Below are positions 34,101 to 36,212 of a DNA stretch of 36,212 nucleotides, piece after piece (positions within the stretch are counted from its first letter, which is position 1; each line of letters starts with the position of its first letter). This DNA comes from Acidobacteriota bacterium (lineage in GTDB: Bacteria; Acidobacteriota; Terriglobia; Terriglobales; Acidobacteriaceae): assembly GCA_021790655.1 (NCBI GenBank), contig JAJYGR010000045.1:1-36212 (forward strand), read 5' to 3'. The position numbers were made by a program, and so were the translations under genes. The notes beneath the pieces were generated by a model, which saw nothing but the letters and a program-made list of their open reading frames with translations, was not told where the DNA came from and searched no databases.

Positions 34101-34403
34101 GGCGCATTCGGTGAAATTCTGAAGATAATTCGCCTGTTCAGAACTCAGAACATTCTTTGCTTGGAGTCAAGGAGGGCGATGCTGACTTCCACCCAGTTGA
34201 CGCACTCCACACGGCGGCTCATCGGCGTCTGCTTCCAGCGTGGCACTTGGCGTATGTCCGCGAGCCGACGCAATGTGCATTGGCAGCGGTGGCCGTTTGT
34301 TGTGAAAAGCTCTTATCTATTGAGAGGACGTAGCCTTCGGATGAGGAGAACGAGCCTCATCTGTCGTCTTTGTATCCACGGTGCGGATTGCCCCCAAGGC
34401 ACG
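34101..34403. other. Intergenic stretch, no supported gene
   Basis: About 300 bases between two merR regions. Several frames are open for 40-60 codons on both strands with protein-like codon use, but none has a recognisable product or consistent start. An ATG at 34176 with AAGGAGG upstream opens a plus-strand frame that then runs antisense to merR, which I regard as chance. It may be decayed coding sequence. Confidence 0.5.
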
Positions 34404-34802
34404 TCAGTCCTGCACAAGGGATTGAATGATCGGACAGATGCCGCTCTTGTGCTTCAACTCACAGCGCCGGACCATCTGCTGCAAGGCGTCCCGGATACGT
34501 GCAAGGGCCGCAATCTTATCTTCCACGAGATGCAGTTTATGCAGCGCCAGGTCGTGGGCCAGGCTGCATGTCTGTGGCCCGTCTAGCTTGAGCAGTCCTG
34601 CAACGTCCTCGAGGCTGAAGCCCAATGTCTGCGCTTTCTTGATAAAGCGGATGCGCTGCACATCTGTCTGGCCATACTCCCGATAACCCGACGAAGGCCG
34701 TTCCGGTTCGGTTAACAGCCCGTAACGTTGATAGAACCGTATCGTCTCTACGCCTACCCCGGCAGCTTCCGCCAATCTTCCAATAGTCAGTCTGTATTTC
34801 AT
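34404..34802 (-). CDS. merR: Mercury-responsive MerR regulator
   Basis: 132 residues with the winged helix-turn-helix (LTIGRLAEAAGVGVETIRFY) and all three Hg(II) ligands: C79 (QTCSLAHD), C114 (RRCELK) and C123 (GICPIIQSL). The numbering equals that of Gram-positive-type MerR. It is divergent from merTPA with 62 bases between start codons, and the mer operator lies in that gap, so it both represses and activates. The start at 34802 is 2 bases from the -35 of merT. Confidence 0.95.
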   Translation of the reverse strand: MKYRLTIGRLAEAAGVGVETIRFYQRYGLLTEPERPSSGYREYGQTDVQRIRFIKKAQTLGFSLEDVAGLLKLDGPQTCSLAHDLALHKLHLVEDKIAALARIRDALQQMVRRCELKHKSGICPIIQSLVQD

Positions 34803-34804
34803 GC

Positions 34805-34836
34805 TTGACTCCGTACCTGTGTACGGAGATTACAGT
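34805..34836 (+). promoter_or_regulatory. mer promoter/operator (PmerT)
   Basis: -35 TTGACT (34805-34810), 20 bases, -10 TACAGT (34831-34836). Inside is a perfect 8-base dyad CTCCGTAC-CTGT-GTACGGAG (34809-34828), nearly the textbook MerR site. Confidence 0.93.
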
Positions 34837-34864
34837 GTTTTCAGGGGGAAAGAAAAGAAGGCAC

Positions 34865-36212
<1,348 letters not shown>

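Noticed and set aside
34176-34586. Plus-strand frame with AAGGAGG before an ATG
   Set aside because: Runs antisense into merR, has no recognisable product, and the intergenic part is Arg-rich and random-looking.

Overview
The window reads as chromosome or a large accessory island of a Gram-negative, moderately GC-rich bacterium. Gene style fits the Acidobacteriaceae group of Acidobacteriota: TolC/RND/HlyD pumps, ECF sigma and zinc-finger anti-sigma pairs, and a secreted-protein flavour familiar from that group. This assignment rests on recalled protein similarity only. Nearly everything concerns metal and thiol/redox stress. I see no rRNA, tRNA, CRISPR array or recognisable insertion sequence.

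Region A (1-11323) is built around an ECF sigma factor (2295-2960) with its zinc-finger anti-sigma. On the minus strand lie a partial bufferin-type RiPP metallophore maturase (bufB), its Cys-rich precursor (bufA), a frameshifted HExxH metallopeptidase, a DUF427-like protein, the anti-sigma and the sigma factor. On the plus strand lie a secreted redoxin with a DsbD-alpha-like tail, an AhpD-like protein and a Pit phosphate transporter. Then come a minus-strand MFS transporter/flavin disulfide reductase pair and a divergent plus-strand pair: a tetraether-synthase (Tes)-like radical SAM protein and a SAM methyltransferase. Five sites share one promoter-like pattern, GTAAC(C/T/G) then exactly 16 bases then ATC. 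They sit before bufA, the sigma gene, the redoxin, the MFS gene and the Tes-like gene. This suggests one ECF regulon covering the whole region and is the main finding.

Region B (11351-19358, minus strand) is a second ECF sigma/anti-sigma pair followed by a tripartite RND pump (permease, HlyD adaptor, TolC). A secreted protein of unknown function lies upstream. A decayed reading frame lies at 19440-19748.

Region C (19789-24435, minus strand) is a MerR-type promoter driving a small HMA chaperone, a P1B ATPase with an unusual YPC membrane motif and a second HMA domain at its C-terminus, a truncated cation-efflux gene, and a flavin disulfide reductase.

Region D (24483-33007, minus strand) is a CsoR-led copper operon: CsoR, a YHS/HMBD copper ATPase (CPC motif), a DUF4396 membrane protein, TolC, HlyD adaptor, ABC permease, ABC ATPase and a thioredoxin, tightly spaced with several overlaps.

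Region E (33136-36212) holds a MerR-family regulator with a MerC-like membrane protein. Its promoter/operator closely matches the one in region C, so this regulator may control region C from 10 kb away. A classical mer operon follows: a divergent merR (all three Hg-binding cysteines) and merT-merP-merA, with a near-ideal mer operator; merA runs off the window end.
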